Positions 1 through 7,078 are shown, counted from the stretch's first letter. The stretch is DNA of 12,010 nt from an uncultured Collinsella sp. (GCA_959605475.1 CAUHFS010000056.1:1-12010), one strand, 5' to 3'. The notes: generated from the letters alone by a model not told the origin. A program made the numbers and translations.

Positions 1-3
1 GGC

Positions 4-50
4 CTAACCTGCCAAAAAGGGACAGGTTTATTTTGGTAGGTTTTATCTGG
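4..50 (+). repeat. left terminal inverted repeat, REP-like palindrome
   Basis: Matches the reverse complement of 1250-1296 over 47 nt with two C/T differences. The repeat is itself a palindrome: 6-17 (AACCTGCCAAAA) pairs with 31-42 (TTTTGGTAGGTT) with one G.T pair. An alternative shorter stem is possible between 6-11 (AACCTG) and 23-28 (CAGGTT). Confidence 0.85.
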
Positions 51-91
51 GAAAACGCTTCCGTTGGATGTTATTCAGCGGAAGCGTTTTC
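51..91. terminator. hairpin next to the left repeat, possible terminator
   Basis: 51-66 pairs with 76-91. The outer 13 bp (GAAAACGCTTCCG with CGGAAGCGTTTTC) are perfect, then come three more pairs including one G.T, and the loop is 9 nt. On the plus strand the T-rich sequence GTTTTCTGTTT covers the 3' arm and tail. It could end transcripts entering from the left, or transposase transcripts leaving on the minus strand, or serve as a structural end of the element. The U-tract is imperfect. Confidence 0.5.
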
Positions 92-177
92 TGTTTGACA
101 TGGTGAAGCTGGCGAATGGCGGCGCCTCGCGGCAGACAGCTGCGCTTCGCCGTATCCGTAACTCGGCAAACGCGACG

Positions 178-936
178 CTACGACGCGTTCTTGATAATCC
201 ATGTTCCCAGTCCGGTCAGCAGCTGAACCTGCTTAATCGTTAGCCCTTGTTTTCGAAGCGCGAGAATCGCCTCATTGCGAAGTGGCTTGGAGGCGGATTT
301 GAGTTCCGTCGGAGCACATCCTGCGACACTCTGCACGATTGCCGTGCCAAATTCGCATAGATCTTCCTCGCGAACCTTGGCTGTTGCGCTGGGGCGATAG
401 GGAAGCGACGGCGTACTTTCCATGAGCCGAAGGTATGAGCGAGGTGTTGGGAATATAACACCGACAACGCTGCCGGTAACATGCGGCCGTGACCTGGCAC
501 TCATGAGATACTCGCGATGGCTGCTCCAGGGATATTCGTCGTATGCTGCCAGTCCCGCTTTTTGTGGATTCAAATGAATGTATCGAATTGCCTCGAGTAA
601 ATATACTTCTGACTTAATGGGCGAATCCCAAAACCGCTCCTGAAACACGTGGCCGATATGCCCCGTCCGCGCATTGTACCTGCCCGCATACGATACGGCT
701 ATCGCATGCATCGCGTCGCTCTTGCGGTCGTCCGGATCGTCGATGAGCAGATGAATGTGGTTTCCCATAAGGCACCAAGCGATAAGCTCGATATTGTGTT
801 TGGGGAGGATCGCATCGAGGATCTGAAGCATGGCGATTCGGTCCTCGGCATCGTCAAACAGCAATTGCCCTCCGTTTCCACGCAACGTGATGTGGAAATA
901 ACCGGTTGGTGACTTTGAACGAGGTTTTCTCGGCAT
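178..936 (-). CDS. REP-associated / IS200-like Y1 (HUH) transposase
   Basis: A 252-aa protein of the Y1 transposase family, enzymes that cut and join single-stranded DNA at hairpins through a tyrosine. The N-terminal catalytic domain (about residues 10-145) shows the HUH metal-binding motif GNHIHLLI (H60, H62), then GHVFQERFWDS (about 93-104) and RYIHLNPQKAGL (118-129), typical of the RAYT branch. Several tyrosines (Y83, Y87, Y112, Y119) could be the nucleophile and I cannot assign it. Residues about 215-252 look like a C-terminal helix-turn-helix (RNEAILALRKQGLTIKQVQ). The start at 936 is chosen because AAGGAGGGG lies just upstream. The frame is open to 1146, but that extra 70-residue part has no family resemblance. 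The gene is intact and alone within its inverted repeats. Whether it is active is unknown. Confidence 0.88.
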   Translation of the reverse strand: MPRKPRSKSPTGYFHITLRGNGGQLLFDDAEDRIAMLQILDAILPKHNIELIAWCLMGNHIHLLIDDPDDRKSDAMHAIAVSYAGRYNARTGHIGHVFQERFWDSPIKSEVYLLEAIRYIHLNPQKAGLAAYDEYPWSSHREYLMSARSRPHVTGSVVGVIFPTPRSYLRLMESTPSLPYRPSATAKVREEDLCEFGTAIVQSVAGCAPTELKSASKPLRNEAILALRKQGLTIKQVQLLTGLGTWIIKNAS

Positions 937-1180
937 GGCCCCTCCTTTAGCTTGGATGGGCTGAAGATACCTCATTCGGGGGCTTCGGTTGTCGAGATTC
1001 AGTTCACCGACTATAGCTGCTACCTGCCGAAATATTATTGCGTTTTCAAATTGATGCTTTTTAATGGTAATTGAGTAAGACGGGCGCGCTTGTTGTGGAT
1101 GCGGGCGTTGGTTACGTCGATCTGGACGGCCCTCGCGTGATGTCATCGCAAATGGGCTTCACGCATTTTTGCGGCGATAG

Positions 1181-1226
1181 AAAAATGGTCGGGCGCTCTT
1201 AAACAAAACGGAGCACCCGACCATTT
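1181..1226 (-). terminator. long hairpin with U-run, minus-strand terminator inside the element
   Basis: 1183-1198 and 1211-1226 form a 16-bp stem with a single C/A mismatch (core AAATGGTCGGG with CCCGACCATTT) and a 12-nt loop. Read on the minus strand, the stem runs straight into TTTTTC (1185-1181), the layout of an intrinsic terminator. It lies between carD and the transposase, so it would stop carD read-through from entering the transposase gene, a common arrangement in insertion sequences. Confidence 0.7.
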
Positions 1227-1249
1227 ACTGATTGTTTGTTGATGTTTGG

Positions 1250-1296
1250 CCAGATAGAACCTGCCAAAATAAACCTGTCCCTTTTTGGCAGGTTAG
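1250..1296 (-). repeat. right terminal inverted repeat, REP-like palindrome
   Basis: Reverse complement of the left repeat over 47 nt with two differences. Its outer edge (CTAACC on the minus strand) contains the carD stop codon at 1295-1293. On the minus strand AACCTG and CAGGTT form a short stem followed by TTATTTT, so the repeat may itself act as a weak terminator for carD. Confidence 0.85.
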
Positions 1297-1778
1297 TTGA
1301 GGGCGGCTTGGGCTAGGCGGGCTTCGGCGTCCTCTTCGGTGACGCCCAGGGCCACGGCGAACTCCTCAATGGAGCGGCGCTTGGCCTCCTTGAGTACGCG
1401 CATGTAGTAAGAGCTGGGCTTTTTATCAGCTTCCTCGGCCTGGCGAATGCGGTGCATCATGGTCTTTGCCACGCGGACCGTCTCGGGCGCGCCCAGCTTG
1501 AGCTGCTGCTTAAAGTGCGTCTCCTCAAGCGAGCTGTTACGCTCGGTAAAGGTGTCGCACTCCAGCTCGTCATAGTGGCTCAGCAGGTGCTCGGCATCTT
1601 GCTGGGAGATGGCGGCATGCAAACGATCGGCCTGCGCCACGGGGTACATGAGGATCGTCTGCGCATGTCCCTGCTTGGTCTCGAGCAACAGCATGGGCTG
1701 CGGCGTGTCGTCCCTAAAACCGACGACGGTGCAGACTCCCTGACCCGGATGAATGACGTGTTGACCGATTGAGAACAT
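1293..1778 (-). CDS. carD: CarD family transcriptional regulator
   Basis: A 161-aa protein, the usual length of actinobacterial CarD/CdnL. The N-terminus MFSIGQHVIHPGQGVCTVVG is the start of the CarD/TRCF RNA-polymerase interaction domain (about residues 1-60), which binds the beta subunit lobe. Residues about 70-161 are helical and include SSYYMRVLKEAKRRSIEEFA, matching the C-terminal DNA-binding helices of the family, which stabilise promoter open complexes. The protein has no tryptophan, so the Trp that wedges the bubble in mycobacterial CarD is absent. The start is supported by GGAGG 5 nt upstream of ATG. The TAA stop lies in the terminal repeat of the adjacent transposase element. The gene is divergent from argS. 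Confidence 0.88.
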   Translation of the reverse strand: MFSIGQHVIHPGQGVCTVVGFRDDTPQPMLLLETKQGHAQTILMYPVAQADRLHAAISQQDAEHLLSHYDELECDTFTERNSSLEETHFKQQLKLGAPETVRVAKTMMHRIRQAEEADKKPSSYYMRVLKEAKRRSIEEFAVALGVTEEDAEARLAQAALN

Positions 1779-1792
1779 GCTACCTCCAACTT

Positions 1793-1808
1793 ATACGAAT
1801 TTACGTAT
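1793..1808. promoter_or_regulatory. short palindrome upstream of carD
   Basis: ATACG and CGTAT flank a 6-bp centre, giving a 16-bp imperfect palindrome 15 bp before the carD start codon. It could be an operator or a 5' UTR hairpin. There is no independent support. Confidence 0.25.
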
Positions 1809-2024
1809 GTCTAGAATAACACGCTGACGTGCGCAAACCCTTACTTTATGCAGGAAAAGCACACAATTCTGATAGGTAAGAGTATTCGATAACAGACGCA
1901 GCTCATTCACACCTTTATGCATTTTCAACGCCTGCATAATCTGCAGGCAGACCGGCATCTTTGAGTGACTCCATGCAAGCTGTAGTCATTTTTGTGCATA
2001 TGCAATATCTATTAGCTTTACCCT

Positions 2025-2053
2025 GCGACAGTGCCCGTCGCTTGTGATAGAGT
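2025..2053 (+). promoter_or_regulatory. candidate argS promoter
   Basis: GCGACA (2025-2030), a 17-bp spacer and TAGAGT (2048-2053), preceded by TGA as an extended -10. Each box matches four of six consensus bases. It would give a leader of about 60 nt before the argS start. Confidence 0.4.
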
Positions 2054-2120
2054 GCTACAAACTCTGGCTTTTGCCCTACGAGTGACCAAGAGCTCGGGGG
2101 CTTTAACACAAGGAGGATCT

Positions 2121-3974
2121 ATGCCCGAGAAGATTGAAGAGCTGGTACGCGCTGCGCTTGCTGCGGCCCAGGAGGCCGGCGACCTTTCCGCATTTGAACT
2201 TGACGATTGCGCTATCGAGCGACCGGCTGACACTTCTCATGGCGAGTGGACCTCTACCATGGCCCTGAAGTCCGCCAAGCTGGCCCACTGCGCCCCGCGC
2301 AAGATCGCCGAGGCCATCGTTGCCCATATGCCCGAGGACCCCGCGATCGAGAAGGTCGAGATCGCAGGCCCCGGCTTCATCAACTTCTACCTCTCCGTTG
2401 CCGTCAAGAATGCCATCTTTGGCGAGGCTCGCGAGAAGGGCATGGACTTCGCTAAGTCCAACGTCGGTGGTGGCCTGAAGACCCAGGTCGAGTTCGTTTC
2501 CGCCAACCCCGTCGGCCCCATGCACATCGGCCACGGCCGCTGGGCCGCGCTGGGCGATTCGCTCTGCCGCGTTATGGACCACGCCGGCTATGAGATCCAG
2601 CGTGAGTTCTACATCAATGACCACGGCTCTCAGATGAACACCTTCGGCAACTCCATCAGCACGCGCTATATGCAGCTTGCCGACATCATCGCCAAGCAGG
2701 GCGTTGATATCGACGAGGCTCACAAGCTGCTGATCGCCGACCGTGACGCCTTTGTTGCCGACGAGAACGACGAGCACCCCGAGACCCATCCGTATCAGGA
2801 CAACTTTGCCGAGACCTTGGGCAAGGACTCTTACGGCGGCGACTACATCATCGACGAGGCCGCCGAGTTCTGGCGCACCGACGGCGACAAGTGGGTCGAC
2901 GCCGATCCGCAGGAGCGTATGGAGAGCTTCCGTGAGCGCGGCTACGTGAAGATGGTCGACAACATGCGCGACCTCTGCCACGCCGTCAACTGCGACTTTG
3001 ACCGTTGGTACTCCGAGCGCTCGCTGTATGTGAAGGACACCGAGGGCGAGACCGCCGGCACCTCCGCCGTCGACCGCGCTTTTGAGAAGCTCGACAAGAT
3101 GGGCTACCTCTACACCAAGGACGGCGCCCTGTGGTTCCGCTCCACCGATCTGGGCGACGACAAGGACCGCGTCCTGATCAAGTCCGACGGCGAGTACACC
3201 TACTTCGCCTCCGACGTCGCCTATCACTGGGATAAGTTCCAGCGCGTCGACCACGTCATCGACATCTGGGGCGCCGACCACCACGGTTACATCGAGCGCG
3301 TCCGCTGCGTCTGCGACGCTCTTGGCTATCCCGGAAAGTTTGAGGTTCTGCTGGGCCAGCTCGTCAACCTGCTGCGCAACGGCAAGCCCGTCCGTATGTC
3401 CAAGCGCAAGGGCACCATGGTGACCCTGCAGGAGCTCGTCGACGAGGTCGGTTCCGATGCCGCTCGCTACACGCTCATCTCCAAGAGCTCCAACCAGATG
3501 GTCGACTTCGACATCGAGGCCGTTAAGAAGCGCGACAACTCCAACCCGGTGTACTACGTGCAGTACGCTCACGCTCGCGTCTGCTCCATCCTGCGCCGTG
3601 CCGCTGACGTAACGCCTGAGCAGGCCGACGAGATGGGCATGAAGGCCGTTGCCGCCAAGGCCATCGGTGAGAACGTCGATTACTCGCTGTTGACCGACCC
3701 GACCGAGCTCGCCCTTTCGCGTAAGCTCAACGAGCTCACCGACCTGATCGCCAGCTGCGCTCGCGACCGCGCCCCGTTCCGTCTGACGCACTTTGCCGAG
3801 GAACTCGCTGGTGACTTCCACAGCTTCTATGCTGCCTGCCAGGTGCTGCCGAGCGAGGGCCGTCCCGTCGACCCCGAGCTTTCGCGTGCCCGTCTGGCCG
3901 CTTGCGACGCCGTCCGCGTGACGCTCGCTCTGGTGCTCACCCTTGTTGGCGTCTCCGCTCCCGAGCAGATGTAA
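2121..3974 (+). CDS. argS: arginyl-tRNA synthetase
   Basis: A 617-aa class I aminoacyl-tRNA synthetase that charges tRNA-Arg with arginine in the cytoplasm. The N-terminal tRNA D-loop recognition (Add-1) domain covers about residues 1-100. The Rossmann catalytic core contains ANPVGPMHIGHGR with the HIGH signature at 135-138 and the KMSKS-type loop VRMSKRKGT (RMSKR at 425-429). The C-terminal DALR anticodon-binding helical domain occupies about 500-617 and ends in RVTLALVLTLVGVSAPEQM. The start is fixed by AAGGAGG (2110-2116) at ideal spacing from ATG 2121. The frame is open 30 codons further upstream, but no ribosome site is visible there. It is transcribed alone, with a strong terminator 46 nt after the stop. 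GC-rich codon use is typical of highly expressed genes of this genome. Confidence 0.97.
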   Translation: MPEKIEELVRAALAAAQEAGDLSAFELDDCAIERPADTSHGEWTSTMALKSAKLAHCAPRKIAEAIVAHMPEDPAIEKVEIAGPGFINFYLSVAVKNAIFGEAREKGMDFAKSNVGGGLKTQVEFVSANPVGPMHIGHGRWAALGDSLCRVMDHAGYEIQREFYINDHGSQMNTFGNSISTRYMQLADIIAKQGVDIDEAHKLLIADRDAFVADENDEHPETHPYQDNFAETLGKDSYGGDYIIDEAAEFWRTDGDKWVDADPQERMESFRERGYVKMVDNMRDLCHAVNCDFDRWYSERSLYVKDTEGETAGTSAVDRAFEKLDKMGYLYTKDGALWFRSTDLGDDKDRVLIKSDGEYTYFASDVAYHWDKFQRVDHVIDIWGADHHGYIERVRCVCDALGYPGKFEVLLGQLVNLLRNGKPVRMSKRKGTMVTLQELVDEVGSDAARYTLISKSSNQMVDFDIEAVKKRDNSNPVYYVQYAHARVCSILRRAADVTPEQADEMGMKAVAAKAIGENVDYSLLTDPTELALSRKLNELTDLIASCARDRAPFRLTHFAEELAGDFHSFYAACQVLPSEGRPVDPELSRARLAACDAVRVTLALVLTLVGVSAPEQM

Positions 3975-4020
3975 GCTACGGGTCATTTGACCGTGTAGGT
4001 TTGGTTTAACTGAGCCCTAT

Positions 4021-4053
4021 AAGCCCGATCTCCCACGGAGGTCGGGCTTTTTT
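4021..4053 (+). terminator. intrinsic terminator of argS
   Basis: AAGCCCGATCTCC (4021-4033) pairs with GGAGGTCGGGCTT (4037-4049) around a 3-nt loop, with one G.T pair, and runs into six Ts. Confidence 0.92.
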
Positions 4054-4098
4054 CGCAAACGCCGACGTATTGACGAATTTGGAGCTGCTAGAAATACG

Positions 4099-4248
4099 AA
4101 ACTATGCCGGTTTACTACGATGAATTGAGGAATTCTAACCACGCCGGCTTTTTGCTAAAAAGTGCAAGGTATCTACCTGCGGTTTTAGTTCAACAAGTTT
4201 CGGAGTGGTCGCGGTTGAGCGATTCATCGTAGTAAACCGCCATAGTTT
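4099..4248. repeat. MITE-like 150-bp element with 27-nt inverted ends
   Basis: 4099-4125 and 4222-4248 are inverted copies over 27 nt with one mismatch. They enclose 96 bp of non-coding DNA that contains a small CTTTTT/AAAAAG hairpin (4148-4162). No ORF lies inside. The size, the terminal repeats and the position between the argS terminator and the rho promoter suggest a non-autonomous mobile repeat. An RNA or DNA structural element is an alternative. No obvious target duplication is visible. Confidence 0.7.
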
Positions 4249-4333
4249 TGGCGGAGGCAGTCAGATTTGTGGGTGGCAAACAAAGAGTGTCCCTTTTGAC
4301 TAATCGTTTAAGAACGTTCCCCCAATGACTAAG

Positions 4334-4361
4334 TTGCAGGTGGCGGCGGTTGTGTTACACT
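4334..4361 (+). promoter_or_regulatory. probable rho promoter
   Basis: TTGCAG (4334-4339), a 16-bp spacer and TACACT (4356-4361) with a TGT extended -10 immediately upstream. It would produce a leader of roughly 135 nt ahead of the rho start. Confidence 0.55.
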
Positions 4362-4440
4362 AACGCTGCGTAGTTGACGCAATCATCTCGATACAGATCA
4401 ATGATGTCCGTCGTTTTGAACGGAACTAGACTGTTTAGCC

Positions 4441-4479
4441 GCCCTGAAGGTTTATGCAGGGAGCATGTGATCACAGGGC
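4441..4479 (+). promoter_or_regulatory. rho leader with two mutually exclusive stems
   Basis: GCCCTG (4441-4446) can pair with CAGGG at 4457-4461 or with CAGGGC at 4474-4479. The second stem ends 25 nt before the GTG start. This could modulate rho translation or Rho loading on its own leader, but the stems are short. Confidence 0.25.
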
Positions 4480-4504
4480 TTGAAAAGAAAGTTGAGCAAA
4501 CACT

Positions 4505-7078
4505 GTGTCTGATCAACAGCAAGAAAACGAAATAACGACGACGCAGGCCGCTCCCGCTGTACCGGTTGCGTCGGACCAGGTCGCGGCGCCCGCGCAAGCC
4601 TCGGCTCCTGAGACGCCTAAGGCTGCTTCGACGCCTATGCCTGTAGCGGCTGAGAAGGCCGTGCCTGCAACTGGTGAGGAGGCTGCTCCGGCAAAGCCCA
4701 AGCGCATGCGCCGCACGGCCAAGCCTGCCGCTGACGGCGAGGAGGTCGCCAAGCCCAAGCGCCGTACCACGCGCACGACGCGCGCCAAGCGCACCGTTGC
4801 AGCTGACTCCTCGGCGCCGATTTCCGATGAGGTCGCGCAGGCACGTGCGTTGGCGCAGATTAGCGAGGCTCAGGTGGTGCGCGCCCGCCGTCGTGCTGCC
4901 GAGCGCGAGGCCGCGGCTCTGACCGAGCTTGCAGCTCCGTCTGTGCCCGAGACGCCTGCCGCCATCGAGACCCCTGCCGCCGACCTGCCGACCGAGAAGC
5001 CGGCACCGCGCACACGCCGCCGCACGGCTGCTAAGGCCGAGCAGGCTGCCGAACAGGTGGCCCCCGAGCTCACTGAGGCTTCGGTCCGTTCCGCGGCAGG
5101 GGAGGACACATCGTCTGCTGAGCCTGCTGCGCCTGTCGAGGCCAGCGAAGTTCCCGTTGTCGATCCAGCTTTGCGCCCACACCGTCGCGGTCGCAAGCCC
5201 AAGGCGTTTGTTGAGGCCGAGAAAGCTGCTGCCGCAGCTGCCGCCGCTCGGGATGCTGCGGCGACCGCCGAGTCTGCAACCGCTGCCGATGCACCCGTCC
5301 AGGATGCTACGACTTCCGAGGCCGCTCTCGCCGATGCCGAGCCCGCCGACGTCCGTCCCGGTCGCAGCCGTCGCACCGCTGCTAAGCGCACGTCCAAGGC
5401 TAAGGCCTCCAAGAAGGGCGCGTCCGAGGATTCCGCCGAGACGACCGCCGATGCATCGGCTGATGCCGCCGAGCCCCAGGACGTCGAACAGCCTGCGTCC
5501 GAGAAACCCAAGCGCGGCCGTAAGAAGTCCGCTAAGGCCAAGGCCGCCGAGCAGCAGGCTGGCGTCGAAGCGCAGGTCGATACCGGCGCCGAGGCCAATG
5601 ACGCCGCTGCGGCCAATGTTGACGCCGTCGCAACCGATGGCGCCGCGCCCGCCGAGGGCGAAGATGGCACTCGTCCCAACCGTCGCCAGCACAAGCGCAA
5701 CGACGAGCGCAACGAGCGCAAGGACGATCGCAACAACGACCGCCGCAACCGCCAGCGCGACCGCAAGCAGCGCAACAAGGAGCGTAACGCCGCCCCCACC
5801 GAGCCCACGCTTTCGCGCGAGGAGCTTGCGGCCATGAAGGTCGCCGAGCTGCGCGAGAAGGCAAAAGAGTTCGAGATCGAGACGACCGGCAAGAAGAAGG
5901 CCGAGCTCGTCGAGGAAATCTACGTCACCGCTGCGAAGGCCGAGGGCTTCCGCGACATCAAGGGCATTCTGCAGATTCGCCCGGACAGCTCCGGCATCAT
6001 CCACGCCCATGGCTACATGAAGTCCAACGACGACGCCTTCGTGCCCGCCTACCTCATCCGCTCCGCGCGCCTGCGCACGGGCGACGTCATCGAGGGCTCG
6101 CTGCGTCCTTCGCGCGGCGGCGACAAGCGCGCCGGCCTCGCCAAAATCACGACCGTCAACGGTCTGGACCCCGAGCAGATTCGCAACCGTCCCAAGTTCG
6201 GCGACCTCACCCCGGTCTATCCCAACGAGCCGCTGCGCATGGAGCACGGCAAGGATTCCATCACCGGTCGCGCCATCGACATCGTGTCGCCGATTGGCAA
6301 GGGCCAGCGCGGCCTGATCGTGTCCCCGCCCAAGGCCGGCAAGACCACGATCCTCAAGAAGATCTGCCAGTCTATCTCGATTAACAACCCCGAGGTGCAC
6401 CTCATCTGCCTGCTCGTCGACGAGCGCCCCGAAGAGGTCACCGATATGCAGCGTTCCATCAAGGGTGAGGTTGTGGCGTCGACCTTCGATATGCCTGCCG
6501 ACAACCACACCCGCGTGGCAGAGCTCGTCATCGAGCGCGCCAAGCGCATCGTGGAGCTGGGTGGCGATGTTGTGGTGGTGCTCGACTCCATCACGCGTCT
6601 TGCCCGTGCCTACAACTTGGCGGCGCCCGCCTCAGGCCGCATCCTTTCGGGCGGCGTCGATTCGGCGGCCCTGTATCCGCCCAAGCGCTTCCTAGGCGCA
6701 GCCCGCAATATCGAGAACGGTGGCTCGCTCACCATCCTGGCCTCTGCCCTCATCGACACCGGTTCCAAGATGGACGAGGTCATCTTTGAGGAGTTCAAGG
6801 GCACCGGCAACATGGAGCTTAAGCTCGACCGCGACCTGGCCGACCGCCGCATCTTCCCGGCTATCGACCCCGTTGCCTCCGGTACGCGTAACGAGGATCT
6901 GTTGGTCGACGAGCAGATGCGTCCGTTTGTCTTTGGTCTGCGTCGCATTCTTGCCGGCATGAACAACACCGAGCGCGCGGCCGCATCGTTTATTAAGGGT
7001 CTTAAGGGCACCAACACGAACCAGGAGTTCCTGGTGCGTTCGGCCAAAAAACACAGCGACTACGAGCAGACGTTCTAG
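4505..7078 (+). CDS. rho: transcription termination factor Rho with long N-terminal extension
   Basis: An 857-aa Rho, about twice the length of the E. coli protein. Rho is a hexameric RNA-dependent ATPase/helicase that ends transcription. Residues 1-430 are a low-complexity Ala/Pro/Glu/Lys/Arg extension with AT-hook-like basic patches (RRGRKP at 227-232, KRGRKK at 336-341) and an Arg/Asn/Asp-rich stretch at about 391-431. The Rho_N helical domain follows (about 436-478, LSREELAAMKVAELREKAKE), then the cold-shock RNA-binding domain (about 485-555), then the RecA-like ATPase with Walker A PPKAGKTT (608-615) and Walker B VVVVLDSITRLARAYN (D694). GTG 4505 is chosen because the extension is in frame from there, although the Shine-Dalgarno is weak (AAAAGAAAG). 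ATG 4637 (residue 45) is the alternative. Long extensions are known in actinobacterial Rho. Confidence 0.96.
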   Translation: MSDQQQENEITTTQAAPAVPVASDQVAAPAQASAPETPKAASTPMPVAAEKAVPATGEEAAPAKPKRMRRTAKPAADGEEVAKPKRRTTRTTRAKRTVAADSSAPISDEVAQARALAQISEAQVVRARRRAAEREAAALTELAAPSVPETPAAIETPAADLPTEKPAPRTRRRTAAKAEQAAEQVAPELTEASVRSAAGEDTSSAEPAAPVEASEVPVVDPALRPHRRGRKPKAFVEAEKAAAAAAAARDAAATAESATAADAPVQDATTSEAALADAEPADVRPGRSRRTAAKRTSKAKASKKGASEDSAETTADASADAAEPQDVEQPASEKPKRGRKKSAKAKAAEQQAGVEAQVDTGAEANDAAAANVDAVATDGAAPAEGEDGTRPNRRQHKRNDERNERKDDRNNDRRNRQRDRKQRNKERNAAPTEPTLSREELAAMKVAELREKAKEFEIETTGKKKAELVEEIYVTAAKAEGFRDIKGILQIRPDSSGIIHAHGYMKSNDDAFVPAYLIRSARLRTGDVIEGSLRPSRGGDKRAGLAKITTVNGLDPEQIRNRPKFGDLTPVYPNEPLRMEHGKDSITGRAIDIVSPIGKGQRGLIVSPPKAGKTTILKKICQSISINNPEVHLICLLVDERPEEVTDMQRSIKGEVVASTFDMPADNHTRVAELVIERAKRIVELGGDVVVVLDSITRLARAYNLAAPASGRILSGGVDSAALYPPKRFLGAARNIENGGSLTILASALIDTGSKMDEVIFEEFKGTGNMELKLDRDLADRRIFPAIDPVASGTRNEDLLVDEQMRPFVFGLRRILAGMNNTERAAASFIKGLKGTNTNQEFLVRSAKKHSDYEQTF

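Larger units (their letters stand above)
4..1296. mobile_element. IS200/RAYT-like transposase element with 47-nt inverted ends
   Basis: A self-contained unit: 47-nt imperfect inverted repeats (4-50 and 1250-1296, two mismatches) enclose one Y1-family transposase gene on the minus strand and a large hairpin next to each end (51-91 and 1183-1226). The coding part is visibly less GC-rich and less biased to C/G-ending codons than argS or rho, which fits transfer. Classical IS200/IS605 elements have subterminal hairpins but no long terminal inverted repeats. RAYT genes are often flanked by a pair of inverted REP palindromes, and that arrangement matches this one better. No target duplication can be judged, because only three bases precede the left repeat. 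The outer limits are taken from where the two repeats stop matching. Confidence 0.75.
1779..2120. other. divergent carD-argS intergenic region
   Basis: 342 bp without a convincing gene. It is AT-richer than its surroundings and should hold both divergent promoters. I see a 6-bp hairpin (CCTGCA 1931-1936 with TGCAGG 1942-1947) and a 10-bp perfect palindrome TGCATATGCA (1995-2004). No T-box signature or tRNA-like leader is visible upstream of argS. Confidence 0.5.

Noticed and set aside
937..1146. N-terminal 70-residue extension of the transposase
   Set aside because: The open frame continues, but the family start is at MPRKPRSK, with a strong AGGAGG directly before it. The extension shows no similarity to the family.
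1915..2109. 64-aa minus-strand ORF in the carD-argS intergenic region
   Set aside because: No Shine-Dalgarno, no recognisable domain, and it overlaps the argS promoter region.
2031..2120. 30-residue upstream extension of ArgS
   Set aside because: It overlaps the candidate promoter. ATG 2121 has an ideal ribosome site and the protein then begins like other ArgS.
1811..2120. T-box or other amino-acid-responsive leader for argS
   Set aside because: No T-box consensus (AGGGTGG-type), no terminator/antiterminator pair and no specifier-loop structure were seen.
2103..3986. 627-aa ORF on the minus strand opposite argS
   Set aside because: A mirror frame of argS: composition is typical of antisense reading, with no ribosome site or domain.
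4355..6508. 717-aa ORF on the minus strand opposite rho, and the 340-aa ORF at 4870-5892
   Set aside because: Antisense shadows of a GC-rich gene. The plus strand has clear Rho domains, and these ORFs are low-complexity with no recognisable motif.
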